47,927 bases of DNA from Paenibacillus caseinilyticus. GTDB lineage: Bacteria > Bacillota > Bacilli > Paenibacillales > NBRC-103111. The stretch lies in the NCBI RefSeq assembly GCF_027533645.1, contig NZ_JAQAGY010000038.1:1-47927 (forward strand). The letters run 5' to 3'. Below, piece by piece: positions 40,157 through 47,924 of the stretch. The notes beneath the pieces were generated by a model. That model ran no database searches. It saw nothing but the letters and a program-made list of their open reading frames with translations, and had not been told where the DNA came from. The stretch's first letter is position 1. Every line of letters begins with the position of its first letter. A program made the translations under genes and the position numbers.

Positions 40157-41941
40157 TCAGCCGTTAAGCGGTAATGTCATCCGAAAGGTGCTGCCGCTTC
40201 CTTCTTCACTCTCGAACGTCAAACAGCCGCCATGGAGCTCTACCAGCTCCTTCGAAAAAGACAGCCCGATCCCGGTGCCATGCGCCCCGTTGTCCACCTG
40301 AAAAAATTTGGTGAAAATGTGAGGCTGCTTCGACTTAGGGATGCCGATTCCATTATCCCGGACAGCCACCGTCAGCATCTGTTCATCCGCATGGAAAGTA
40401 ACTTCAATCAAGCCGTAAGGGGGCGTAAATTTATTCGCGTTCGACAGCAGATTGATCAGCACTTGCCGTATGCGCAGACGGTCCAGCTTCAACTGAATGC
40501 CCTTCGCTCCGGATACGTTGACCTTCTGCTCCTTCTTGAGAAACAACGGCTCGAGCATGGATACCGCTTCCTCCACGACCTCGCCGAATACGGCGGGACT
40601 CCAGGTCAAATCCAGCTTGCCGCTGCCCAGCTTAGCCAAGTCGAGCAGGTCATTAATCTGTTCGAGCAGATGGGTCACCGAGCTCGAGGCCATCTGAAGC
40701 AGCTGCCGCTGATCTTTATTGACGTGACCAAGAATATCGCGAAGCAGGATGTCGATGGTACCCTTGATTGAAGTGATCGGGGTGCGAAGCTCGTGGGATA
40801 AGGAAGAGATGAACCCATTCTTGATCTCATCGGCGCTGCGTAGCTCCCGGACCAATTCTTCGAGCTTCATGTTCGCCTGAAGCAGCTCCGAGGTACTGAG
40901 TCTGACCGCCTGATCCAGGTGAGCCGTATGCATAACATTGTACAGCGCCGCAGCCGTCAATTCAGAGATCAGCTTGCAGACCTCGGTTTCTTCCGGCGTA
41001 CAGACCGGTATTTCTTTTGCGAATAAGGTTAGCATTCCAATCATGCGGTCCTTGGTGATCAGGGGAAGATGCATGAGACTGCCAATCCCATATCTCTCAC
41101 AGAACGCGGCATTGAGCGTATAGCCCTGCACCCGTGGGGCCGCATCACTGCAGGGCACATACCGCTCGAAGCAGGGGATCCCCTCCCGGCGGAGTGTTAC
41201 CTGGAATACATCCTCCTCGATGTCGGTCCAGAACAAATCCTCCTCCCCGCTCCCACCCTTTCGGTGATAGAGCGGCTTGAAGGTTTGCGACTCCTCTTCA
41301 TACCTATGGACGAACAAACCGGAAGCACAGCCGGCCTGCAGCACCCCCTCGGCACAAACCTGCATAATCTGTCCGATGGTGGTAGATACCGACAGACGGC
41401 TGGAGAGATCGAGCAAGTTCTGCTGCTGTTGGATCCACCGCTGCTTCTGCTCGAACATATAATGATTGCGGATCGCCACGCCCGCCATGCTTACGAAAGC
41501 CTCGGCCAGCTCGATCTGTTCACGTGTAATATTCATGGGCCGCCCAAAGTCATGGGCAAACGCCATGCCCCAGACCTCGTCATCGAGTATCAGAGGGATA
41601 CCCAAAATGGACTGTATATGGAACGTCTTCTTTTTCAAACTGTCTATACGGTCATCCAGGGCCACATTCTTGATATAATCCGTCGAGCGGGTCTCCAGAA
41701 TTCGTCGAACGAATTGATCCTCCTGCGGATCGATGTACTGCTGGATGACGACATCGGGCAGGATATTGCACTTGAGCCCCCGGTACCCCGTACCTTCCCT
41801 CACAAAGAAACTGACCAGATCGGCCTGAGTGATCTCCGCAGCCAGCGTATTGACGAGGACCTGCAGGATTTCTGCGATATCAAAGCGGGAGTGAATCAGC
41901 TTGGTCATCTCGATGACATTGTGCAGCTGCCCCGTTCTCAT
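40157..41941 (-). CDS. Soluble GAF-GAF sensor histidine kinase
   Basis: The 594-residue protein has no membrane span. GAF1 (about 15-165: FDIAEILQVLVNTLAAEIT, GIPLILDDEVWGMAFAHDF) and GAF2 (about 185-345: LMHLPLITKDRMIGMLTLFA) precede a helix and HisKA with FISSLSHELRTPITSIKG. The ATPase part is complete: N box LINLLSNANKFT, G1 DNGIGIP, F box FTKFFQVDNG, G2 GTGIGLSFSKEL. It should autophosphorylate in response to a cytoplasmic ligand. It overlaps the receiver gene by 4 nt (ATGA), so the two are coupled. Confidence 0.92.
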   Translation of the reverse strand: MRTGQLHNVIEMTKLIHSRFDIAEILQVLVNTLAAEITQADLVSFFVREGTGYRGLKCNILPDVVIQQYIDPQEDQFVRRILETRSTDYIKNVALDDRIDSLKKKTFHIQSILGIPLILDDEVWGMAFAHDFGRPMNITREQIELAEAFVSMAGVAIRNHYMFEQKQRWIQQQQNLLDLSSRLSVSTTIGQIMQVCAEGVLQAGCASGLFVHRYEEESQTFKPLYHRKGGSGEEDLFWTDIEEDVFQVTLRREGIPCFERYVPCSDAAPRVQGYTLNAAFCERYGIGSLMHLPLITKDRMIGMLTLFAKEIPVCTPEETEVCKLISELTAAALYNVMHTAHLDQAVRLSTSELLQANMKLEELVRELRSADEIKNGFISSLSHELRTPITSIKGTIDILLRDILGHVNKDQRQLLQMASSSVTHLLEQINDLLDLAKLGSGKLDLTWSPAVFGEVVEEAVSMLEPLFLKKEQKVNVSGAKGIQLKLDRLRIRQVLINLLSNANKFTPPYGLIEVTFHADEQMLTVAVRDNGIGIPKSKQPHIFTKFFQVDNGAHGTGIGLSFSKELVELHGGCLTFESEEGSGSTFRMTLPLNG

Positions 41942-42810
41942 ATGCCCCCTTCCCCCATTTCTCCTTTCAGGAGGAAGGTTTTCATGGAAGCATAGGGGAC
42001 CAAGACCGCCTCGACGTCGGCTTCCACGGGCTTCCCGTCCGGAAGACGGTGTTCCTTGTTGTACTGATCGATCTCTTCCTGAACCCGCGAAGCCAGCCCT
42101 TGACAGCCCTGACGGCTCGTACGAAGCACCCCGCAGCAGGTATCCTCCCCAAGGCGGAACAGAATGCCCTGATGCTTTTGGACCAGAACGGCACAGAGCC
42201 CGGCAATCTCTTTCAGGACTCGGCTTCCTCCGTCCTCCTTCGTAGAATGCATGCCGTCTTCCAGACCACGGATCCTTACGGTAATCACCGCGTTGTATTT
42301 TTCGTTCAATGCATCCAGCACGCCTTCCAGATACAACCGGTTGAATAAGCCTGTGGCGGGATCCACGTACATCTTCTGTTTTAGCTGGTGATTCTCCCGC
42401 TGCAGTTCCCGCAGCTGCTGTGCCGAACCCAAATGCAGGGCAATCTTGCGGGAGAGAATATCGAGATCGAACGGCTTGGTAATATAGTCCGAGCCTCCGG
42501 AGGACAACCCTTTCAGGATATCTTCCTTCTGCGATTTGGCCGATATGAACAGAATCGGAATCCCGAATTCACGGAGCACCCTCGATAGAGCGAATCCGTC
42601 GATATCCGGCATCATCACATCCAGCAGGATCAAGTCCGGCTTGTCGTGATGAACGATCCGTACCGCATCGAGAGGGTAGTCGGCGAGCATCACCTGATAC
42701 CCAAGCGAGGTGAGAAAGACTCTAAGAATCTCCAGGTTGCTCCGCTCGTCGTCCACAACCAGAATAGACGGCCTTCCGTTCTTCCCGGTACTTTCTTCGC
42801 TAATATGCAA
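41938..42810 (-). CDS. Receiver protein with decayed GGDEF domain
   Basis: The 290-residue product has an intact N-terminal receiver: Asp20-Asp21 (LVVDDERSN), phosphoacceptor Asp64 (LILLDVMMPD), the ISAK segment and Lys112 (YITKPFDLD). The C-terminal half begins like GGDEF (DPATGLFNRLYLEGVLDALN) but the signature reads RLGEDTCCGVL instead of RxGGDEF and the substrate-binding motifs are gone, so cyclase activity is unlikely. It may bind a partner or ligand. It lies 15 nt after the LytTR gene and overlaps the kinase gene. Confidence 0.9.
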   Translation of the reverse strand: MHISEESTGKNGRPSILVVDDERSNLEILRVFLTSLGYQVMLADYPLDAVRIVHHDKPDLILLDVMMPDIDGFALSRVLREFGIPILFISAKSQKEDILKGLSSGGSDYITKPFDLDILSRKIALHLGSAQQLRELQRENHQLKQKMYVDPATGLFNRLYLEGVLDALNEKYNAVITVRIRGLEDGMHSTKEDGGSRVLKEIAGLCAVLVQKHQGILFRLGEDTCCGVLRTSRQGCQGLASRVQEEIDQYNKEHRLPDGKPVEADVEAVLVPYASMKTFLLKGEMGEGGI

Positions 42811-42825
42811 GGTTATTCGCTCCTT

Positions 42826-43641
42826 CTAGTGCGTAATGCCGTCGAGCAGAATCCGGCTCATGAGTGTATTCGAGAATTCCTTGGCCCGCACAAAGTTCGG
42901 GTACATTTTCTTCGACAGCGGGATGGACAACCCATAATGGTTTTTGACCAGGTGAATATCATAATTACCCGAGATCTGCGGACTCGCTACGACATATTCA
43001 ATATACTTGATGTTGACGAGAAAACTTTTGTGCGCCTTGAATACGCCGAGGGTGCACTGGCTCTGGATATCTTTCAATGTGGAGTTAATGTGGTGCACTT
43101 TGCCGTTCGACAGGAACAAGCGGGTCACGTACTTGTCCTTCTTCTGTGCGAAGACGAGTACACGCTCGGGGATTTCGATAGGCTTTGCCTTATAGTAGCT
43201 CTTGACCGTATTGACGAAGCCTCCCCCTTCCAACAGAAAGGGCCTCCCAGCGGCCGTACCACAGCGTGCAACCGCTTCCCCTAATGATTTTGATAACCGT
43301 TCGCTGTTCCAAGGAACCATAAGATAATCGGCGAATTTCAGTTCGTGGTTACCCAGCAGGACGGGAAGATGCTCCTGACCCGCCATACCGATCCATTCGG
43401 GGGAATGCCCGCGGGAGATGACTTCTTTGGCGGCGGAGAGGCCGTCCTTGGCCTTCAGCTTCACGTTCAGGATCACGATTTCCGGCTGATGACGGTCGCA
43501 TATCTCAACCAGCCGGTTACCCGAGCTGACGGATCTGATCACGTACAGATCCGGATGCCTTGACTTGATGTGCCTCTCGATCGCTTCCCGGTTAGCCCGG
43601 TCCATATCTGCGATCACAACGCGATATTTGTATTGATCCAT
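42826..43641 (-). CDS. LytTR regulator with pseudo-receiver
   Basis: The 271-residue protein has a receiver-like N-terminal half. The acidic pocket residues Asp12 and Asp14 (VVIADMDRANREA) remain, but the phosphoacceptor position is Asn59 (EIVILNVKLKAKDGL) and the conserved Lys before Pro is Val109 (DYLMVPWN). The C-terminal LytTR DNA-binding domain is complete (QKKDKYVTRLFLSNGKV, INSTLKDIQSQ, FKAHKSFLVNIKYIEYV). It thus probably binds DNA without Asp phosphorylation. Start at 43641 follows AGAGAGGAAC. It is the first gene of the kinase operon. Confidence 0.9.
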   Translation of the reverse strand: MDQYKYRVVIADMDRANREAIERHIKSRHPDLYVIRSVSSGNRLVEICDRHQPEIVILNVKLKAKDGLSAAKEVISRGHSPEWIGMAGQEHLPVLLGNHELKFADYLMVPWNSERLSKSLGEAVARCGTAAGRPFLLEGGGFVNTVKSYYKAKPIEIPERVLVFAQKKDKYVTRLFLSNGKVHHINSTLKDIQSQCTLGVFKAHKSFLVNIKYIEYVVASPQISGNYDIHLVKNHYGLSIPLSKKMYPNFVRAKEFSNTLMSRILLDGITH

Positions 43642-43816
43642 CTGCCTGTGTTCCTCTCTGCGTCTATCAACCGTGAATAGTATACCAGAAAAATGTCAGT
43701 TTTGCGGAAGAGATTTTGTTCTTCCATCATTTGGTTGCACTTACGTTTCAGTTGGATTCTTGAGGGGTAATCTAATAGTAAGCAAGCGTATTTTCTACAA
43801 CAAGAAGGTGAAGGCA

Positions 43817-44008
43817 ATGAAAAAAGTGAGCAGGATGCAGCACGGAGATATCTCCGCTGCCGAACGAATCGTCTACGATGTCTTGGTCAACCATCCGCAC
43901 TTGTCGACGGGCGACGTAGCCCAAATTGCCGCATTCAGCAAATTAACTGAACTGGAAGTGAGCGTCGCGATTCAACTGCTCACCATTAAGAATGATTTAT
44001 TAGCCTAA
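43817..44008 (+). CDS. Small HTH-like protein, unknown function
   Basis: The 63-residue product begins MKKVSRMQHGDISAAERIVYDVLVNHPHLSTGDVAQIAAFSKLTE and ends EVSVAIQLLTIKNDLLA. Its helices and the segment STGDVAQIAAFSKLTELEV look like a winged helix-turn-helix core, but I cannot name a family. It is divergent from the LytTR operon. The start has AGAAGGTGAAGGC upstream; the frame open from 43673 has no ribosome binding site. A hairpin and T-run follow the stop. Confidence 0.7.
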   Translation: MKKVSRMQHGDISAAERIVYDVLVNHPHLSTGDVAQIAAFSKLTELEVSVAIQLLTIKNDLLA

Positions 44009-44017
44009 GGAATCAAC

Positions 44018-44050
44018 AACCTCAATCCTGCGGGAAAGAGGTTCTTTTTT
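44018..44050 (+). terminator. Terminator after the small HTH-like gene
   Basis: AACCTC (44018-44023) pairs with GAGGTT (44038-44043), followed by CTTTTTT. Confidence 0.75.
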
Positions 44051-44179
44051 ATTTTCCCAGTATTCCTGCAACTCTGCCTTGGTTTCAAAGCCGATTGGAC
44101 TGTAAGCCAGCTTTCCTTGCTTACGTTCCATTCTGCACAGAGCTAGCGCCGATGATGAGGCCCCCGCTTCTGGCATAGC

Positions 44180-44209
44180 AAAAAGAGACCAAGAAGTGAT
44201 CTTGGTCTC
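44180..44209 (-). terminator. Terminator after the RNase J gene
   Basis: GAGACCAAG (44185-44193) pairs with CTTGGTCTC (44201-44209). On the minus strand the hairpin is followed by TTTTT. Confidence 0.9.
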
Positions 44210-44215
44210 GTTCGG

Positions 44216-46024
44216 CTACTTCTGCGGCGTCCCCGTCGGCTGCTCTTGAGGAGCTGGCGTAATCGTTGCCCGCTTTCTTCTCGGCCTCGACGGCTTCCGG
44301 CTCGGTCCCTTGTCCTGGCGTTCCAGGTGGGTGAGGATCGGAACGATCAGCGGCGTCCGCTGCATAGTCTTCTCCAGATGCGAAGACAGTACCTCTGTAA
44401 TTCGCGACTTCCAGCCTTCCTCCGTGTTCACACCCTGTTTAATGAGACGCGATACGGCCCGGCGGGTCAAGGCGGTGGCTCTCTGGATAATCTCACTGGC
44501 TTCCTTCACGAAGACGAACCCGCGGGAGATGAGCTCCGGTCCGGAGAGAACCGCCGTCCAGTCTTCGTTGACGACCATCAGGACCAGAATAACCCCGTTG
44601 TTCGACATATGCCGGCGGTCAGCCAGAATATCGCCTCTCACTTGGCCCACTTTGTTACCGCTGACAAGCATTTCGCCGGACGGCACTTTGCGTCCCTTCC
44701 GAGCCTGTCTGCGGTTCAAATGCAGTACTTCGCCGATGTCGAGTACAAACGATCGATCCTGTGAAATACCCACTTCTTCGGCCAGCTGGGCATGCTTCAG
44801 CAGCATCCGGTATTCTCCGTGAATCGGTACAAGGAATTTCGGCTTGATCAAGTTGAGCATCAGCTTCAGGTCCTCTTGACAGCCATGTCCCGAAGCGTGG
44901 ATATCTATGACGGAACCATAAATGACGTTTGCTCCTGCACGGAACAACAAATCAATATTCTTGTTAATATTCTGCGTATTCCCCGGAATAGGAGAAGAGG
45001 AGAAAATAACAGTGTCTCCCGGGTGAATCTGTACCTTGGAGTGAGCTCCGCTGGCGATACGGGATAAGGCTGCATTCGGTTCGCCCTGGCTGCCCGTACA
45101 AATAATGACAATACGGCGGTCTTCGAACTTGTCCAGCTGTTGAATGTCAATTTGCATCCCTTGTGGAATCCGGATATAGCCCAGCTCTTGAGCAATACGG
45201 AATACGCGTTCCATGCTCCGGCCCTGAATCGCAATCTTTCGGCCGGTGGCCTCCGCCGCTTCCACTACCTGCTGCAGACGGTGAACGTTCGATGCGAACG
45301 TCGCGAACAGAATGCGTCCCTCGCAGGTGCGGAAGGTGTCGTATACCGCTGTACCGACAGATTTCTCGGAAGGCGTATAGCCAGGCTTCTCGCTGTTTGT
45401 GCTATCAGCCAGCAGAGCTAGTACCCCTTGGCTGCCGAGCTCCGACATTTTGAAGATGTTAGCCCGGTGCCCGACCGGTGTCATATCGAACTTGAAGTCA
45501 CCGGTATGGACGATGATGCCCTCCGGCGTATCCACAGCTACTCCAAGCGAATCGGGTATACTATGGTTCGTATGGAAGAAGTTTACCTTCAGCTTCTCGA
45601 GCTGAATCTCCGTTTCTTCCTTTACTACGATAAGCTGTACCTGCTTGTCCAGCTTATGTTCCTCAAGCTTTGCTCTAACCAATCCGATCGTCAGCGGGGC
45701 CCCGTAGACTGGAACGCGCAGCTCCCGAAGTACGAACGGCAGTCCACCGATATGGTCCTCATGGCCGTGCGTCAAAAAGATCCCTTTAATCTTTTCCTTG
45801 TGCTGTACCAAATATTCGATATTCGGAATGACATAATCGACTCCGGGCAGATCGCTTCTCGGGAATTTTACACCTGCATCCACGACAACAATTTCGTCGC
45901 CGTATTCGATGACATACATGTTCTTCCCGATTTCGCCAAGCCCGCCAAGCGCGATGATCTTTACGTTATGTTTCGGTGTTCCTCGTTCTTCTGCATTTTG
46001 AGTCTTTACGCTGATCTCGTCCAT
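44216..46024 (-). CDS. rnj: Ribonuclease J
   Basis: This 602-residue metallo-beta-lactamase/beta-CASP nuclease has GGLGEIGKNMYVIEYGDEIVVVDAG, the metal motif LTHGHEDHIGGLPF, VHTGDFKFD and the beta-CASP motifs RILFATFASNVHRLQQ and IHVSGHG-like DIHASGHGCQEDLKLM with PKFLVPIHGEYRML. RNase J has 5'-exonuclease and endonuclease activity and drives mRNA decay and rRNA maturation in Bacillota. The tail is a basic Pro/Arg/Lys-rich extension (SRKPSRPRRKRA) beyond the usual length of about 555. Start at 46024 follows AAAGGA; the GTG at 46039 overlaps that site. It lies 24 nt after the HTH gene. Confidence 0.95.
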   Translation of the reverse strand: MDEISVKTQNAEERGTPKHNVKIIALGGLGEIGKNMYVIEYGDEIVVVDAGVKFPRSDLPGVDYVIPNIEYLVQHKEKIKGIFLTHGHEDHIGGLPFVLRELRVPVYGAPLTIGLVRAKLEEHKLDKQVQLIVVKEETEIQLEKLKVNFFHTNHSIPDSLGVAVDTPEGIIVHTGDFKFDMTPVGHRANIFKMSELGSQGVLALLADSTNSEKPGYTPSEKSVGTAVYDTFRTCEGRILFATFASNVHRLQQVVEAAEATGRKIAIQGRSMERVFRIAQELGYIRIPQGMQIDIQQLDKFEDRRIVIICTGSQGEPNAALSRIASGAHSKVQIHPGDTVIFSSSPIPGNTQNINKNIDLLFRAGANVIYGSVIDIHASGHGCQEDLKLMLNLIKPKFLVPIHGEYRMLLKHAQLAEEVGISQDRSFVLDIGEVLHLNRRQARKGRKVPSGEMLVSGNKVGQVRGDILADRRHMSNNGVILVLMVVNEDWTAVLSGPELISRGFVFVKEASEIIQRATALTRRAVSRLIKQGVNTEEGWKSRITEVLSSHLEKTMQRTPLIVPILTHLERQDKGPSRKPSRPRRKRATITPAPQEQPTGTPQK

Positions 46025-46048
46025 GTGCAATCCTTTCACCTGCTCTAT

Positions 46049-46243
46049 TTAGTATGAGAGCCGTTCGCCTCGCTTCAATTTCTCAATGACTTCCTGCAGG
46101 TCCTCTTTCTTCACTCTCCAGTGTCTACCGATCTTGAATCCGGGGATGGCTCCTTCATTCACCAGCTTATATGTGGTAATTTCACTGATCTGTAGGTATT
46201 TGGCTACCTGGGCAACCGTCATAATTTCGTGTTCCTGATCCAT
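46049..46243 (-). CDS. Excisionase-type small HTH protein
   Basis: The 64-residue product is a single MerR/excisionase-like winged helix (HTH_17): HEIMTVAQVAKYLQISEITTYKLVNEGAIPGFKIGRHWRVKKEDLQEVIEKLKRG. Such isolated domains bind DNA, often as regulators. It directly precedes rnj on the same strand, so both are probably one transcript. The ATG at 46243 is preferred because a strong promoter lies at 46289-46317; the upstream ATG at 46285 would fall within that promoter's start region. Confidence 0.85.
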   Translation of the reverse strand: MDQEHEIMTVAQVAKYLQISEITTYKLVNEGAIPGFKIGRHWRVKKEDLQEVIEKLKRGERLSY

Positions 46244-46288
46244 CGGGGGGAGCACCCTTTCGTACGTACCTCTTCCATTCACCATCTC

Positions 46289-46317
46289 ATTATATGGGTT
46301 TAATTGGACAACGTCAA
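46289..46317 (-). promoter_or_regulatory. SigA-type promoter of the HTH-rnj operon
   Basis: On the minus strand TTGACG (46317-46312) and TATAAT (46294-46289) are spaced by exactly 17 nt. Transcription should start near 46282, about 40 nt before the HTH gene. Confidence 0.88.
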
Positions 46318-46725
46318 AGTAAATCCAACAGGCTCCTGAATAAATGGGAATATACGATTTAAAAAACGTTATACTCGGTTATATTATAATTAAAAGGGAA
46401 ACGATCCGGAAAATCGATTTCGCTCGGGACAGCCGCTTTCTATCTGCAGATTCCCCATATCGATACTTCCCATTTCCGTGCCTATAGGCAACTTATGCCA
46501 GTATAGTATCATTCTTCCCCTTTTTTCCTCACTCATTCCGAGGCACCCCATTCTTCCAAGCTCTTTTTGTGAGGTATTCTATTCTTACTTGGAACACAAT
46601 TGAAGCTGGATTCGAAAAAGCAAATCCCAAAAGCGCTTACAAATAAAAGCTTGGTCCCCACTACTTCTCCTTCACCAGAATACGGTTGATTCGAATCGCT
46701 CTAGACCCGGCAGGGCCTAATCAAA
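46318..46725. other. AT-rich intergenic gap between rnj promoter and tRNA array
   Basis: About 400 bases hold no protein-like frame. AT-rich boxes (TTATATTATAATTAAAAGGG, about 46379-46398) could be further promoters. A cre-like site, CAAAAGCGCTTACA, lies at 46628-46641 (12 of 14 matches to the CcpA consensus as I recall it), with no obvious target gene. Confidence 0.45.
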
Positions 46726-46755
46726 AAAACGTGCTCTATCGCTAGAGCACGTTTT
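46723..46755 (-). terminator. Terminator of the rRNA-tRNA operon
   Basis: AAAACGTGCTCTA (46726-46738) pairs perfectly with TAGAGCACGTTTT (46743-46755) around TCGC. The minus strand continues with TTT. Confidence 0.92.
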
Positions 46756-46810
46756 GATATTCGTATATTCCTGGTCAGGCAGCATGGATCTAACCGATCC
46801 TATTCAAGAA

Positions 46811-46887
46811 TGGTCGGGACGACACGATTTGAACATGCGACCCCCTGGTCCCAAACCAGGTGCTCTACCAAGCTGAGCTACGTCCCG
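46811..46887 (-). tRNA. tRNA-Pro (UGG)
   Basis: A 77-nt cloverleaf with acceptor CGGGACG, anticodon UGG in loop TTTGGGA and the T loop TTCAAAT; the CCA end is encoded. It is the last tRNA of the array. Confidence 0.95.
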
Positions 46888-46902
46888 ATAGATAAAATAA
46901 TA

Positions 46903-46976
46903 CGTTCCCTGAGAGATTCGAACTCCCGACCTTTTGATTCGTAGTCAAACGCTCTATCCAGCTGAGCTAAGGGAAC
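46903..46976 (-). tRNA. tRNA-Arg (ACG)
   Basis: A 74-nt cloverleaf with acceptor GTTCCCT/AGGGAAC and anticodon ACG (read as ICG after A-to-I editing). CCA is not encoded. Confidence 0.95.
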
Positions 46977-46987
46977 AAGATAAAGAA

Positions 46988-47062
46988 TGGAGCAGAAGAC
47001 GGGAATCGAACCCGCGACCCTCGCCTTGGCAAGGCGATGCTCTACCGCTGAGCCACTTCCGC
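46988..47062 (-). tRNA. tRNA-Gly (GCC)
   Basis: A 75-nt cloverleaf with acceptor GCGGAAG and anticodon GCC in loop TTGCCAA; CCA is encoded. Confidence 0.95.
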
Positions 47063-47069
47063 AACATGA

Positions 47070-47153
47070 TGCGCTCGAGAGGACTCGAACCTCCACGGCT
47101 GTTACCCCACTAGAACCTGAATCTAGCGCGTCTGCCAATTCCGCCACGAACGC
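47070..47153 (-). tRNA. tRNA-Leu (CAG)
   Basis: An 84-nt class II tRNA with a long variable arm (TGGGGTAACAGCCG region), acceptor GCGTTCG and anticodon CAG. CCA is not encoded. Confidence 0.94.
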
Positions 47154-47183
47154 ATATGAGTATATCAAGTATAACATAAAAAG

Positions 47184-47256
47184 TGAGCCATGTAGGACTC
47201 GAACCTACGACACCCTGATTAAAAGTCAGGTGCTCTACCAACTGAGCTAATGGCTC
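47184..47256 (-). tRNA. tRNA-Lys (UUU)
   Basis: A 73-nt cloverleaf with acceptor GAGCCAT/ATGGCTC and anticodon UUU. CCA is not encoded. Its wobble U is a target of the mnm5s2U pathway suggested by ytqA/mnmM. Confidence 0.95.
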
Positions 47257-47263
47257 ATGCAAA

Positions 47264-47338
47264 TGGCTGGGGATCTAGGATTCGAACCTAGGCATGACGG
47301 AGTCAAAGTCCGTTGCCTTACCGCTTGGCTAATCCCCA
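47264..47338 (-). tRNA. tRNA-Gln (UUG)
   Basis: A 75-nt cloverleaf with acceptor TGGGGAT/ATCCCCA and anticodon UUG; CCA is encoded. Confidence 0.95.
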
Positions 47339-47345
47339 CCGAAAT

Positions 47346-47419
47346 TGGCAGGGGCAGCAGGAATCGAACCCACACCAAAGGTTTTGGAGACCTTTGTTCT
47401 ACCTTTAAACTATGCCCCT
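47346..47419 (-). tRNA. tRNA-Trp (CCA)
   Basis: A 74-nt cloverleaf with acceptor AGGGGCA and anticodon CCA in loop CTCCAAA; the CCA end is encoded. Confidence 0.95.
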
Positions 47420-47435
47420 AAGATGCCATATAGAG

Positions 47436-47514
<79 letters not shown>

Positions 47515-47520
47515 GTAGTA

Positions 47521-47596
47521 TGGTGAACGCTGACGGGATCGAACCGCCGACCCTTACCCTGTCAAGGTAATGCTCTCCCAGCTGAGCTAAGCGTTC
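47521..47596 (-). tRNA. tRNA-Val (GAC)
   Basis: A 76-nt cloverleaf with acceptor GAACGCT/AGCGTTC and anticodon loop TTGACAG, hence anticodon GAC (valine). It should not be confused with Asp, whose anticodon is GUC. CCA is encoded. Confidence 0.92.
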
Positions 47597-47604
47597 AAGA
47601 CAAA

Positions 47605-47679
47605 TGGTGACCCGTAGGGGATTCGAACCCCTGTTACCTCCGTGAAAGGGAGGTGTCTTAACCCCTTGACCAACGGGCC
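47605..47679 (-). tRNA. tRNA-Glu (UUC)
   Basis: A 75-nt cloverleaf with acceptor GGCCCGT/ACGGGTC (one G-U pair) and anticodon UUC; CCA is encoded. Confidence 0.95.
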
Positions 47680-47692
47680 GAAAACAAAAGTT

Positions 47693-47769
<77 letters not shown>

Positions 47770-47806
47770 TTACGTAATATAGATACAATCCCATCAAAGG
47801 GATACC

Positions 47807-47924
47807 GCTTGGCGACGTTCTACTCTCCCAGGACCCTGCGGTCCAAGTACCATCGACGCTGGAAGGCTTAACGTTCGTGTTCGGGATGGGTACGCGTGGT
47901 TCCCTTCCGCCATCATCACCAAAC
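47807..47924 (-). rRNA. rrf: 5S ribosomal RNA
   Basis: About 118 nt on the minus strand begin GTTTGGTGATGATGGCGG and end AACGTCGCCAAGC, with the conserved 5S core CCCATCCCGAACACG and AAGCCTTCCAGCG and helix I pairing between the two ends. It appears complete; exact ends may shift by one or two bases. 23S rRNA should lie just beyond the right edge of the window. Confidence 0.93.

Noticed and set aside
46878..47250. Short frames on both strands across the tRNA array
   Set aside because: They are translations of tRNA genes, a common false annotation.
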